A stretch of DNA of 64,000 bases from Eopsaltria australis (Eukaryota > Chordata > Aves > Passeriformes > Petroicidae). How positions within the stretch are numbered: the first letter of the stretch is position 1; the number at the start of each line of letters is the position of its first letter. The position numbers and the translations under genes are program-made. The notes under the pieces were generated by a model that was not told the DNA's origin, did no database searches, and worked only from the letters and a program-made list of their open reading frames with translations. Location: positions 186,001-250,000 of the forward strand of contig JAVTVJ010001699.1 of assembly GCA_034509425.1 (NCBI GenBank), read 5' to 3'. Positions 25,287 to 37,400 of this stretch are shown one piece after another.

Positions 25287-28200
25287 ACTCTGCATGTTGT
25301 TTTCTTAAATTTCTCCATGAAATCTCCAAGTGCTCAGCACAACTGGTTTTTAGTATGCTCTAAGTGTGTGATTATGTGGAAAACTGACTGTTTTGAGAAG
25401 TTTTTAAACAGAAATTTATTTTCTAGTAACCAAGAGAATAGTGTTAAAGCCATAATGCTCTTGCTAGCACACCTTTTAATTTTTTTTCTTTGAGTGGTAG
25501 GCAGAATAAGTATGATATTTATTAAAAACATAGGGATTCTTCCAAATACTCAAAATACCTGAGTTTTTTAAATAAGCCTTTTTAATGATTCCTCTGTTTT
25601 TCATTTTTATTTAAAAATAGAGCAGGAAGAGTCTGAGGACTAGGAAGAATATTTTTATTTTGTTCAATATAAAAAAAAACTGTGAGAAGGAAAAATAGTT
25701 CCTATATTTATTTTTTTAAAGAACTCTTACTATTGCTAGAATTTCTCATTAAATAAATATAGATCACTGTTTCCAGCCTTCTTTTCTGAGTCACTTAAGT
25801 ACTGTATCCTTGTACTAAGAGTGTGGATTTTGTATTTTTTGTTTCCTCCCTGCTATGGGGTAATGGAAATCTAAAGGATCACCATTCATCACTTAGCCCG
25901 GAGCTTGTATCTTCTAATTAGCACTAACCGTGGACAATATTTTAAAGATTAAAGAACACAATGACATTTCAGAATACATTTCAGAGAGTGAACTGTTCTG
26001 ACAGTGCTGTTAATATCTTAGCAGAGCAACGTAAGAACAAAGTTTTCATCTGATTCCTTAAATTCATGTCTTATGTTGCTCAGAGCCCTGCAGTCCATTA
26101 CAGCCATTCTGTTTAGGGCATTAACAAGTACTTCAGGAAGTTTTAGTAGAAAATGAGGAACTGCAAGGGTAAATTATTGACTTCTTGCACTGCAGTTGTC
26201 TCTCTCTTTTTGTGTACTTTAAAACCAAAATATAAGCACTCATACTTTCTTAATCCGAGTTGCTACTTAGTGTGTAGGTACTCTGTTGTCTGTCTGTTCG
26301 GCTTTGAGCCATTGAAGATCTGTTCTGGCAGGAATAGCCTGAACTCCATCATCCAGTTGCTAAGTTTTTCCTTCGATTCAACCACTTAAAAATGAATTGA
26401 GACTTTAGAGGCTAATGGACTGGATAGAGAAATGTGTAGTAGATTACTATAAAACAGTGGAGTCCAATTATAAATTGCGAGCACCATCATTGGTGCTGCT
26501 TTTTCCAATTTTAAATGAGTTGAGCTTTCCCTGTATTCATGTATTGTGCATTTTACCAATGAATGATCAGCCAAACCATGATGAGTCCATGTTACTAAGT
26601 AGGAGAACACCTGTAAGTGATGTTCACCAGCCTGTGCCAGGCCATCTGCCTGATGTTTACTTTTTTGAGTGCTGATCATGTGTTCAACAGGGTACAAAGC
26701 TCTGCAAAAAACCCAATGAACCAGTCTAAAATTAAGGGTACTACTAGAGTAGTACTCTTAAGATGAGATTCATACTGCCTGTGGATAAATGTCTTAACAT
26801 GTTCTCATTCTCCAGGTATTGAAGATGAGTTAGGCATGTATTTTTCAGCAAAGGTGATTAGCTTAGCCTGAAATATTTCACTTAGTGACCTCTGAGTTAG
26901 GATGAGATTCAGCTGGAGAAAGTGTTAGTGATATATCTTAAACTCTTTGGAATTTTCACATGAACCAACATATTTTTAGTGCTTTTGAGGTTAGGTTGTT
27001 GGGATAAAAGTCTTTGTATAGAGTTCTTTACTATAAAGCCAGAACAAACCTGTTACATCATTCCAGAATGACTAAAAATTTAAGAAGAAATAGTATAATT
27101 TGGTTTATTCTCCTTTGTATATTATGTTGCACATGGGTCTGATATTCCACACTTCTGGAATTATGCATTTTACTAATTAAATGGAAGCTCATAATATTTA
27201 AAATGCCAACATAAGTACAAAGAGAGAAACTCAGGTACAAAACCGGGCTTGGAATCCACCTCCTATGCTGTGATACTCCTGTCTGAGGTGGCCTGCTCCA
27301 ACTCCCTAGTCTTAATGACTCAATGTTACATTTTTCATTAAACTAACTAAGCAAAACAGACATACAACAACAAAATCAAGCCTTATTCCATGTTTCAGAC
27401 ATTTCAGTAGCTAAATTTTGAACGTTGTTACTCAAAATCTGTCAGGAATTAGCATGGAAAAAGATGCAACTTGAAATTCTCCAGTAAACCCTCCATATTT
27501 AGGGTCTAGCTTTGAAATCACCTAGGATATGGTTTCATGTCATATCCAGTCTTGTTAATCTCTACATTTTTCTGACTGGAATAAAGCAAACCCAAGTGCT
27601 GGATGGCAGTCTGTGTTCCCTGAGTTGGTTGGTGTTATCTCTGGTTTTGCTGACTCTGCTCCACAGAGCCAACAAACCTCTGCATCAGCTGAGAGCATGT
27701 GCTGGATCTCAGCTTTGACTCTTCTCTGTGCCTTTTTAGAAGTCAGCAAACCCTGATTTTGGCAATTTGTGGAGGAGTCTGAGTAACTCTGTGTGGAACC
27801 TTGGTGATGGGTACTAGCAAGTGAAGATGCAGATGTGTTTTTGGAATGGTTCAGGGCACCAGTCACCGAGAACAGCAGAGCAACGCTTCATTTTTCAGCG
27901 GTCTTCAGAGAGGTGGAGTTTGTTCAGAGAAACAGACCATGCAAAGATTGAGAGACTGGTGATGTTGTTTTGGCAAGAGAACAATAAAAATTTTTGCTCA
28001 AAGTAAGAAATATTTATCTGCACTTTTGTTGTTTTGGGTTTAGTATTTTGTACAGAGGCCTAAGTTACAAAAGGGAAAGAAGGCATCATCTTTTATCAAA
28101 CTAAGTTGAAAAAATTTGGAAAGGCTCTTGGGCAAAGGTGTTATCATTAAAACCAGCATTGAAAGATTTATCATGTATTTTTACTTAAATAAGTTTATCT

Positions 28201-28803
28201 GAGGTTTTTGTGGTTTTATTTTGGTTTTGGGGTTTTTTTCAGACCAGGACAGAGAAATTTGGAGATGTGGGGATTGCTTCCTGCAAAATAACATATCTTT
28301 TTCATGGTCATCTTCATTGATTTGTGTACCCAGAGTTTATTCTGGAGTTTCATGGTTGGGTGTTTCCACTCAGTTTTGACAAGCATATTTGAGCATTGAT
28401 TGAGTGTATCAGGATTTAGGATGCACACATGTGAGATGCATTGATTCTTAGGATGCCTCTGTGGGGAGGCATTAAAAACTACATTTGGAAGGAGATGTTG
28501 GCTGTAGAAGTACGTTGGAGCATTTGGAGGCTACGGAGAAAACAGGGAATACTGGGCAGCAAAAACACAAACACCAGTATAAACTATAATCATGAATTAA
28601 CCATCTAAAAAATGAGTCAGACTAAAAGAAATTTACAAATGTTTAATGTTCAGTATGAATTTCTTATAATACTTTTTAGTGGAAGGCCTTGTAGCATTTT
28701 ATTTGATACAGTTAAGATATTAATGGGCTAGGATGTCAGACACGAGGGGATAATATAAAAGGAACAGCTGAAGTTTTATCTACTAAACACTTTTCCAGTC
28801 TGA

Positions 28804-28827
28804 TTTTTTTTTTTTTTTTTTTTTTTT
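28804..28827. repeat. T24 homopolymer run
   Basis: Twenty-four T residues lie about 250 bp upstream of the CR1 fragment at 29076. No link between the two is evident. Confidence 0.9.
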
Positions 28828-29075
28828 GTACATGGTTTTTCAGCTGTCCACTCTGGATATTATTTAGCTTACCCTTGCAGCTGTTTTCCAGCTTCAACTA
28901 TTATATGACTGTAAAACTGTGCTTTTGGGATGGGCCTTAAACTTTCTTTTTACAATATGTGAGCTGTACCTTTCTGTGTTCAGAAAGCAACTACCACTGT
29001 TTTTCAAACTACAGTTTCACATGTAAGGATTTGGACGTGTTTAAGATCCAAAAGGCACTGTGAATAACAAACTAG

Positions 29076-29250
29076 TATAGAATAGACTACTTTCAGTTGG
29101 AAGGGACCTACTGCAATCATCCAGTCCAACTACCTGACCAATTCAGTGCTGAACAAAAGCTTAAGCATGTTATTATTAGAGTCTCTTTCTCAAAGCCTAA
29201 AATTGTAATCACTTTAAGGGATTTCTTTTTTTTTTTCCCCAAATGCCAGG
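29076..29250 (+). mobile_element. CR1 LINE 3' fragment (old, interrupted)
   Basis: The sequence resembles the 3' end of avian CR1 retrotransposons: tagaatagac, then cagttggaagggacct, then tccagtccaac, then the gctgaacaaaagcttaag and catgttatta blocks. After catgttatta the match breaks off for roughly 55 bp, including a T-rich stretch, and seems to resume at cccaaatgcc. CR1 elements are non-LTR retrotransposons, usually 5'-truncated. This one has no coding capacity and is well diverged. The identification rests on my memory of the consensus. Confidence 0.75.
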
Positions 29251-29815
29251 GTTTACATGAACACTGCAAAACAACTTTCAGTCTCCAACCAAAGCACTGT
29301 TAAGTATATCTGCAGTAAGAAAGATCATCAGGGTGAAGAAGGTGATTGATGACTGCCTTTTCCTCCCTTCTGTGCCGTGCAGTTCAGAGCAATGCATAAG
29401 GAATGGAGGGGAGCAAAAGATACTGACTTAAAGGCATGTACTCATTGCTTCCTCCAGCAACATGTTAAGAAGCTGTGACATTTTTAAACTGATTCGTAGA
29501 AGTATGGTAAATCAAAATTTCATGTCTTATTGCTCCAAACTGAGATAGTAGCGCAGTGATTAAGACTTTTCTTTTTGTGGATAACCAAGGAAGTGCATGT
29601 GCTCTCCTGAGGTTACAGGTCAGTCTTGGTCTCCGAAAAGTTTCCTGGAGAGTCTGTGCATTCTGGAGTTGGGGACTTGCACAGAGAAACAAACTCCAGT
29701 GAAATAATCTGCAAGTGTGTATCTTGTGTTGAATCAGGCACACTTTATTTAAAACATTTCAATTTCTATATCCATAATGGCATGTAAACACACAGCAAAT
29801 GGATATTTATATGTG

Positions 29816-29832
29816 TATATATATATATATAT
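29816..29832. repeat. Short TA dinucleotide repeat
   Basis: Alternating T and A over 17 bases, directly preceded by an ATGTG stretch; a minor microsatellite. Confidence 0.85.
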
Positions 29833-32091
29833 GTAGTTCTCCAAAATCACATGTGAGCTGAGGAAGTTCAGTCTGGCATAAATCTTTGCATTTACTTTTA
29901 AAGTCCATTAAAAAAAATGTTTCCAGGCAGTTTGTGTATTAGGACAAAGGGGTTTTTTTGTGGTCTTGTTAATTCTGTTTTTCAAAAAAGAGGAATTACT
30001 GATTTTTAGATCTTAAATAACCTTGTTCTGTTAAACACAAATGCTCTATCTCAATTGAAAGTGATAGGCAAATGCAAAGAATAGACCCATGTGTTTTCTT
30101 CTTACTTCATACTTTTATCTGTAATCTTACTGTAGGAAATATATCTTTCTTGATTTTAAGAATAGAGAAAATGTTTTCAGTATTTCTCTGTAAAATCCCA
30201 CTAAAAATATTTCAAAAACTTCGATACTTTCTTGCACCTCTGTAATCACTTCAATTTTTCACATAATGCTCAGACCACTGCATGTTAATGGCAGTTAGAT
30301 GAACTGAAGAAATAGTGACACTTTTATTGTATTTTTCTTTATCTCCTGGAGTCTAACTCTGTTTTTCTTCACCTCTGCTCCTGCACCTGACATCTTCTCT
30401 CATGTTCTTGGTGCAGAAGTCTTCAGCTCTGAGTCAGGGACCACAATCATCTGAAAGAAACCATTCTTATTTTTTATGCACTTATTTGCTCCTGTTTAAT
30501 AAGGCTGTTAGAGGAGGTATTAAAAATCAAGGGCCAGATGACTGAAGTCTTGAGCTGCTCTCACTAAGGTCAGTAAGAAGAGGAAGGTGATCATGCTTCT
30601 GTGTGAAGAGTGGGGCAGGAGATGGTAGGAGGGACTGTGGAGCAGCAATTGGAGAAGAGTTGAGCACTCTCCAGTCTTGTTATCATCAGCTTTATGTAGT
30701 TAATTAATGAGTTGAATTCATGTCATCTTATCTTCTGTGATCTTAATTGCTTGGCAAAGTCTTTGTTTTACTGTGTCAGGGTTTTTAATGCTGTCAAGGT
30801 TTTGCATTGAGAACCTGACATTTATTGAAGTTTTACCTTATGTTTTCTCCCTTTTTCATAAGAAAAGTCAAAACGTAAGTGAGAAAGGCTTTGCCAGGTG
30901 GAGAGGTCTTGGGTAGTTCCTGATATTTGAGTTGTACTGTTAGTATAGAAGCAAGCTGAAGAGCAACAGGTGGATCCTGTGTCATGTAAACTTGTTCAGA
31001 GATGATTCCTCTGAAGGAAACCAGATTGATTGGCTTCTGGACCCAAACAGTTGGAACTGAATGGCTGGCTCAGTGGGTAATAAATAACACTGTGGAGTAG
31101 AGCCATGGCTACTCCCCATTGACTAGCTGGGTATTCTGTTAGTGATTCTGTCCGCAGAATGCTTGTTTGTTGAAAGCAGTCACACTCCTTTCTATACCTG
31201 AAGACTTCTTGCTGTAGCTGAACAGATGCATTAAGAAACAGGACATCAGCAAGATGGGAACTGTTGCAGGATCTGCCTCCTTTTTCCTCAGTGCTGTGTT
31301 ACACACTGCTGCTTGAAGAACAGTATGAGGCTATTGCTTATGCAAATATTTGCAATAGTGGTAAAGGTGATTCTATAAAACTGTTCTTGGCTTGTAGGCT
31401 TCAAAATTTGAATGATCATTGCACAAGTTGACTTGTGATAAAATGCTAAGTGGCTATAGCAGTATATGTCATTCATTCTGTTTCCTCACTTTGAATTATT
31501 AAATACTCTAGTATTGATGAACAGATTTACCCTTTCAGTAGGAGGGTATAAATATACTATTAGTAATTTTATTACCACCAAGAAACTCCAAAGGAAATAT
31601 TTCTGCAGACATTGCTGTTTAATCTTCTATAAATATGACTTGTAAGTCTATTTTAATTATAGAAGCTTTGTTGAATTCAGAGACTTGTTTTAAAAATTAT
31701 GACAAAAGCTACAAGCACCTCCTCCTTCAAAAAACCAGTGTGCATAAATATTTGAATGCATGTATTTGTATACACATGCGAGCTGTATCATGTACCTTAG
31801 TGTTGATACCTGATTTTGATGTAGACCACCCCATTCTATGGGAAGTTGGCTGAGGTCTGCATCATTTCACACTGGGTGCTGAGTGTTGCAAGTGACTGAC
31901 CTTCAGGAACTGCTGTAGGTGTGAAATGTGGCTAGAATGACTTCAGGCACAGCTGGAAGCTGCCAGGGTTCCCTGTGACAGCACCCACTGTCATCAGCAG
32001 CATTGCCATTAGAGTCAATCTGTGCTTGCTCCCAAGAGACTTGCATGTATGGAGAGATGACATAAAAATGCACAGATCATTGGTTTTACAT

Positions 32092-32125
32092 ATGTAAGCA
32101 GATTTGAGATGTAAGCAGATTTGAG
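32092..32125. repeat. Perfect 17-bp tandem duplication
   Basis: The unit ATGTAAGCAGATTTGAG occurs twice back to back without a mismatch. An exact copy implies a fairly recent local duplication or an allele-specific variant. Confidence 0.95.
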
Positions 32126-32479
32126 ACTGATAAAAGGATGTGAAAATGGAGAAGCTTGGTTAATGCACAAAGAAATATTATTTAGATTGTAGTGAATAGT
32201 GTCCTCCAATTTCATGTGCTGGGCTGCAGCTGTAGTAACCAGAAGATGATTTCTCTTTCCTTTGGTCTCTCATGCTCAGGTGTGGAGTACAGCTTGCCTG
32301 CTAAATCTACTCTTGCAAGTGTTGAAATTGCTTGGGAGGCAGTGCTGTAACTTATACTTTCCTATGACTCTGCTGCTGATTAATTGATGCTGATCTTTGT
32401 GTCAGAGCTTTCACTCCATGTATTTTGTCATTAAAGAGTTCAGGGAGTTTTCAGAAGCAAGATCTACAGGCCATGGTGC

Positions 32480-32790
32480 ATAATGCTAATTCATCAAGAT
32501 TGTGACTTCCTCCTAATTCAAACATGCCTCCCTGCCTCCTCTTTTTTGATTTACTTTATTCAATAATGTTAGGTGCCGGTGATGTTTAATTAGTTTAATT
32601 ACCATCGTTGATCCTGTCAGGAAATTTCCTTGGTTGATGCAGACAGTTTCTAATCCAGCTGTTTAATACTGGCTCATGGTTGATTATAAATGTGAAAATA
32701 TTGTAAGAGTCTGGGAAATCCAGATAATAACACTTGATAATAGTTTTAATGCTTAATCAAGCTGAGTATTTTCATTTACATATATTTCCT
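32480..32790. promoter_or_regulatory. Candidate conserved regulatory element with paired TAATTA sites
   Basis: This stretch has the look of a vertebrate conserved noncoding element: mixed composition, few simple repeats and many homeodomain-type cores. At 32584-32601 the 9-mer GTTTAATTA is repeated directly, giving two TAATTA sites nine bases apart. Further ATAATGCTAATTC and GCTTAATCAAGC strings lie on either side. No coding potential is seen. Conservation was not tested, so this is a motif-based guess. Confidence 0.35.
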
Positions 32791-34339
32791 GAAAAGCCAG
32801 CACTGACTGACAATGACAAGGGTTAGTTTCAGGTCCTAGGGGTCCTTTAAACATTAGGAAACAATTGACTTCTCTGGGTGTGGACATCCAAAAAACGGGG
32901 AGGCAAAGCTGTGCTATTGAGTCATTCAGTGGATCAGATTTACCCATTGATAAGAAATGGGTTAATGAATATGTTTTAACAAAAAGGACATGGAGAGTAG
33001 GGTGAGAGAACTTATGCTGGTGAGTCGAGACCTCAGCTGCCTTCCTTCCTGCTACACCAGCCTGCCATGTCAGAACCCTTAGCTGGGTTTCTGGAGGCAG
33101 TACCTACAGTGATCTACTTACACATGTGTAGGCTTTAAGACTAGATAAGTGTAATTACAGTATGAGGATATGAACAATCTTGGTGTTAAATATTTCCACA
33201 GAATTTCTTTTTGGAAAATCAGGTCACCAAGTATTATTACAAATGATCTTGTAATGATATACTACCTTAAAAAAGATTGTGTTTAGGAAGGAAAAACAGG
33301 ATGGATTGCTCTGTTTCCTTCAGAAGATTTATAATGAAGTAAAATTTTCTAATCACAGGCAAGCATGTATGTCTGTTCTTTGCGTTTGGAAATAGCAATA
33401 TCTATTTCTCCTGTCTGTTGAAAGACTGGAAACATTGTAGACTTTCCTCAGTTTTCATTTGAAGTAAATGTTTTTATAACCTGTACCTTTTCATTTTGGT
33501 CTGGTTGTCCAAAATTTGAACTAAATGGATATTAATAAAATAATGAAGATTTCTGGAAGTTCAAAAAAACCCACAAAGAAACCAAACCACCTCTTCAAAA
33601 ACTGAATCTGAATACATTATATTTTCACAGTTGTTTCTAAGAAAGTCATTGAGCAGAACAGATCAGAAAAGAGCTGCTATACTTAAGATAAAGAAACTTA
33701 GAAAATAATAATGCATAGAAAAAGCACTCCAGATCTTTTAAAGATCAGAATGAAAAATAGATGAGACTGTTTATTTTAATGTGATTTTACAAATTTCACT
33801 TGTTAGTTTTTACAAGCTTCCACGTATTGTCATTAAGCTGGACCTCTTTATATTACCCATTATAGTGAGAGAAAAGATTTTTATTAATTTACTTGAAAAA
33901 CAAGATGGTATCAACCTATTATGTGTAGGTACCATTCAGAATATATTTGTTGACTTTTATAATTGCAACTTAATGAAATGATTTATAATATTGTGAACCA
34001 TTCAGAAGGCTATTAATGGCACTTTTGTCTTGTAAAATGAGCCAAAAATCATGTCTGAAATTTGTTTTCCTATTTTCATAAATGTCGTGAGAATAGACAA
34101 TAGCCTGGACTGAAGCAAGAATAACAGCATGGAGCCAGACAGAGTGAATCCTGTGTTTGAGAATAATATGAAAGGTTATTATCCACCCTTTCCTTAATCT
34201 GCCTCTACCAGAGAGCACAGACAGAGCATTTTCAAGCTCTGTTCTCTCTCTGGAACAGTGGCAGTCAGTCATGATATTGCCATTTACATTTCATAATAAT
34301 GATCTTGCAATACATTAAGAAAATTCACAGTTTGATGAA

Positions 34340-34420
34340 TTTGCTTTTGGGTTAACTTTAATTAACTGCATCACGTTGATGGGTCAAAAGATTGACTGCA
34401 TGCTTTTTGCATAAACATTT
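34340..34420. promoter_or_regulatory. Candidate homeodomain/HNF1-like site cluster
   Basis: GTTAACTTTAATTAAC at 34351-34366 combines a GTTAAC half site with a TTAATTAAC half site. It is followed by TGCATCACG and TTTTTGCATAAAC strings that resemble POU or forkhead sites. The call is motif-based only. Confidence 0.25.
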
Positions 34421-37400
34421 TGAAAACCAAAGATAAAAAAAAGTCAGAGTGGCATTACCTGAATATCTTGATAATTTTTCTGATAATGCAACAAAAGAAA
34501 TATGCTGGATTTTTACATGAAGTGGCATCTTGTAGCTGTCTGCACTTAGGAATGTGATTTAAGTTCCTAATGAAATATGAAAAAAAGTTTTTTGGTTTTT
34601 TTTCCCGAAATATCTTTGTTTTCATCCAAATACACATATGGACTGCTATTACCTGTCACATGAAAGTTTCCATTTCATGACTTACAAGTAAGGATAACCT
34701 CTTGCAGACAGTAGGGAAGCCTAAAAACTTTGCTTCTTTTAAAGTGTTTCTCTGTCTCAAGTGAAAATAAATACTGTTTCACTGTGCACCCGCTGAACCT
34801 TTGGAGAAGTTAGTGATATACTTCAGACTGAATTAATTGCAATTGGAGTTGATAGCTCAGCATTTATCTCATATTGGAATGCACAGAGGATCTAAAGACG
34901 TAATAAAAATATTACTTGAAAATTGATTTTCTTGAGGAGGAAAAAATAATACCCTACAAAACTAACTGTCAGCAATTTCCAGACCATTATGTTTAAATAG
35001 ACAGGTGTGACCATAACCAGTCTGAAGGAAGAGTGTGGACTCCTGTTTATGTCAGTAGTGGTTGAATCTGGGTTTTGACATGCAAAATTTAGTTTGTAGT
35101 GAATATCTCTATTTTGTGGATAAGCATTCTAGCCCTGTAGTAAGTAATATGAAATGTTTCCCAGTAATCCTTCAGTTGAAAGAAGCTGTATATTGAGTTT
35201 TGGTAAGGAAAACCTGAGGAGAGTTTAAATTTTGTTCTGCTGTGTACACAGTATCAAACGTTACCTGGGAAGTAAAGCTGGCATTTTCTATGCCTGGAGT
35301 TGCAAATCAGATCTTTGGTTTTCTCCATGTCACTGTCTGTTTCTTATTTTTCACCTACAGCATTTCTTGAGAAAGGAAGCTGCTGTGAGCAGCCCTGCCT
35401 GGCCGGAGAGCATGACACTTGGTTGTGAATAGACAAAGTGCTTTACAATTCTCTGTTTATAGTCTGCTTGTGTTGGAGATAATGGCAGTATTTTTTCTGT
35501 TCTTTTACTTTGCCCTTGAGCAGTGAGTTTAGAGAAGCATTTTTCTGGTAGCTTAAAAAGATAAATTTTCTTCAAACTCAGTGTTAAACTAGTGCTCCAA
35601 GGGAGGAGGAAGTACAGTCTTGGAAACTACCTTTTATAAATAAAACCTAAGTAACTCATAAATATAAGGACAGTCACAATCAGATCCAAGTTCTCATTTC
35701 ATCAGCACACTATTATTCTAATCCATGTTCTGTCTGCATTTTAACCTGTTGTGCCAAATTATTCTTTTACCCCACACTACATAGCTGTGCTACTTAATTT
35801 GTTTTGTGATTAAAGACTTAGAAGTTCTTTACCAAGCTGTAAAACTTTATCTTACAAACACCAAAGACATTGTCATAGCCAACATTTCATTCCAGCATTT
35901 TTCAAAACCACCATGAGAAATTACTTACTATGTTTAATTTCACTTGATATAAATGAAATCAACAAATAAATAGAGTAAAACACCCTCAAAGGCTATGAAC
36001 TGCACTGTGAGCTTCTTCCCAGTAGGAGCTGGGAGAGCTAACTAGGGAAGGAATGTGTTTGCTCTGCTCTGGCTTTTTCCCTTGCTCTGGATACTGCTCA
36101 GCTGCAGAATAGACCTTGAGTTTGATAGTCCTTTGGCTTCAGTCAGAGTAATTCTTACGGGAGGATTTTGCATTTGCTGGGGTTTTGGTCAAGTCACACT
36201 CATTAGCAGGCAAAGCTGCTGCCCAGTGTGTATCTGCATCAGAGCCCAACATCCTCCTGTGACAGCTGGGCTTCCTGCCCCAGCTCTTCCTCAACTGTGT
36301 GATCATAGTCAAATCTAGTGTCTCTTTTTCTTTTGTAAACCTACGATAACCTTGAAAAAATCCATGTTTTCTGTAGGCCATTCTTCCTAGTGCCAATGAC
36401 TTAAATTTTCCTAGGTAGCCCCACAGGATATCTACATGGATGTTTGTTTGCTTTTTTGTTTTAAGTAGACTAAAAAAAATACAAAAACATTTTCTCCATT
36501 GAAGTGTTACTGAAAGTATTAACATGATTTTGGGGTTTTTTTCTAATCTGACATGTTTGATAAAACTTCCTTTTAAGGCTTGCTGATTAAGATATTCTCT
36601 TCTGAGGGTTTTGTGGTTTTTGTATTTTGGATTTTTTTTTTTGGATGAGGTTCCTGTTTTGTATGTGTGTTTTGTGTTATGTTTTAGTAGTGTCCAAAGC
36701 CTATTTCAGATAAACCAGTCACAGTGCCTTTCTTCTGTTGAGAAGGCTACACTCAAATTATACTTTACATTCTGCTGAGCCGAATGTGCCAAAATGATTT
36801 AATGCATAATTGCTCTTTAACTTACTCCCAAAATCTTGACTGCAGATACTGGTATTAAAGTAGATGTAAGGGAATTTTGTCTGGTGATAACAGAATGATG
36901 AGCAGTGGCAAAGATCTGTTATGTATAACACCTGTTGAGTTTGGAAGCTATCTTTGAAAGAACCCTAAGGGCTCTCATTTTATGTCTGCTGACCTCAGCA
37001 CACTTACTTAGGCTGATGTTTCACTGATACCATTGGCAAAAATTATAGAAGAAGGAAAAAAGCCAAAGGGGCTGCCATCCTGCAGCAGTAGCTACTTTGT
37101 AGTATGCACTGGAAAAGTTCAAGAAGGGACAAGCAATGCACAACCAGCCTGTTGCTGACTCACTTATGGGGAGTGATAGCAAAATAGCAATGACACTGAT
37201 TAACGGTGAGGCTGATGTTACTTTGTGTCTTGGACAGGACTATAATTTTTCATTTAATAAAATTCCTGAAAAACAGAGTATGCCTTCAGATTCACTGGAA
37301 ATGTTTTTCTCTGCTCCAAAACCCCTGAGTGTTTATGATGTGTTATTCTCACAGTTCATGGTTAAAAACTATATGTATACACTTCAATGAAATGTGGGTA

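Larger units (their letters stand above)
15079..29075 (+). other. PDZRN4: PDZRN4 intron 3, first part
   Basis: AT-rich intronic sequence with a good donor at 15079. It holds no recognisable exon, RNA gene or transposon. Simple repeats include (TA)n at 18015-18029, T22 at 19075-19096, a short degenerate repeat at 25236-25286 and T24 at 28804-28827. The open frames are short and show no domains. Confidence 0.7.

Noticed and set aside
36139..36525. 128-codon minus-strand frame
   Set aside because: No domain or signal recognised; composition matches the surrounding intron.
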